Shown: one piece after another, positions 5,011 to 5,049 of the stretch
Position numbering within the stretch: the stretch's first letter is position 1
Layout of the letters: each line of letters begins with the position of its first letter
Origin: Pseudomonadales bacterium
GTDB lineage: Bacteria; Pseudomonadota; Gammaproteobacteria; Pseudomonadales; UBA7239
DNA: 5,049 bases
Assembly (NCBI GenBank): GCA_020443005.1
Contig: JAGRJA010000228.1
Coordinates: 1-5,049, forward strand
Reading direction: 5' to 3'
Position numbers and translations under genes: made by a program
Notes under the pieces: generated by a model
The model's input: only the letters and a program-made list of their open reading frames with translations
Databases searched by the model: none
What the model was told of the DNA's origin: nothing

Positions 5011-5049
5011 TCAAGAGATAAAAAAAATATTCAAGCAAGGGGTTCCTGA
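5011..5049 (-). CDS. Presumed 3' end of ATP synthase c subunit gene (frame unresolved)
   Basis: In the N-ATPase operon order the gene before b is atpE, the membrane ring subunit c, so its last codons should lie at the right edge. Two minus-strand frames end here: one at a TGA at 5031-5033 (last residues QEPLA) and one at a TGA at 5011-5013 (last residues CLNIFFIS). The third frame continues into b without a stop and reads RNPLLEYFFYL, which resembles the NP-containing end of c proteins. With so few codons visible the correct frame cannot be chosen, so this entry rests mainly on context. Confidence 0.3.
   Translation of the reverse strand, partial: SGTPCLNIFFIS

Overview
The window carries the 3' end of an alternative F-type ATPase operon on the minus strand, followed on that strand by two membrane-protein genes. 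A partial plus-strand gene converges on them from the left edge. Base composition is moderate and the genes are bacterial in style (GTG starts, overlapping operon genes). An N-ATPase operon and a membrane di-iron hydroxylase would suit an aquatic or environmental proteobacterium, perhaps a gammaproteobacterium. That placement is an inference; nothing here fixes the taxon.

Right part (about 1934-5049, minus strand): three tightly packed genes for an ATP synthase b subunit, alpha subunit and gamma subunit. No delta gene lies between b and alpha. The b protein is long (276 aa) and its C-terminal part resembles the C-terminal domain of delta. Missing delta, an elongated b and the order b-alpha-gamma at the operon end are marks of the N-ATPase family (order atpDCQRBEFAG). 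That family is a second, horizontally spread ATPase thought to pump Na+ or H+. b and alpha overlap by 17 bases, and alpha and gamma overlap by 4 bases (GTGA), so translation is probably coupled. The c subunit gene should end at the right edge.

Middle (1256-1933, minus strand): a 102-base gap after gamma holds two tiny chained reading frames. They lead directly into a 191-aa integral membrane protein with two PQ-loop-like repeats, of unknown function.

Left-middle (300-1255, minus strand): a 200-base non-coding stretch contains several well-formed stem-loops, a duplicated 10-mer and a three-way alternative pairing. It precedes a gene for a sterol desaturase/fatty acid hydroxylase superfamily protein with the full set of histidine clusters. 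A sigma70-like promoter candidate lies inside this stretch.

Left edge (2-268, plus strand): the C-terminal 88 codons of an unrecognised protein, convergent with the hydroxylase gene and 31 bases from it.

The ATPase genes form one functional complex. The two downstream membrane proteins have no evident link to it. The most unusual parts are the structured 1056-1255 element, the delta-like tail on b and the divergent alpha P-loop. I found no clearly new multi-gene system.
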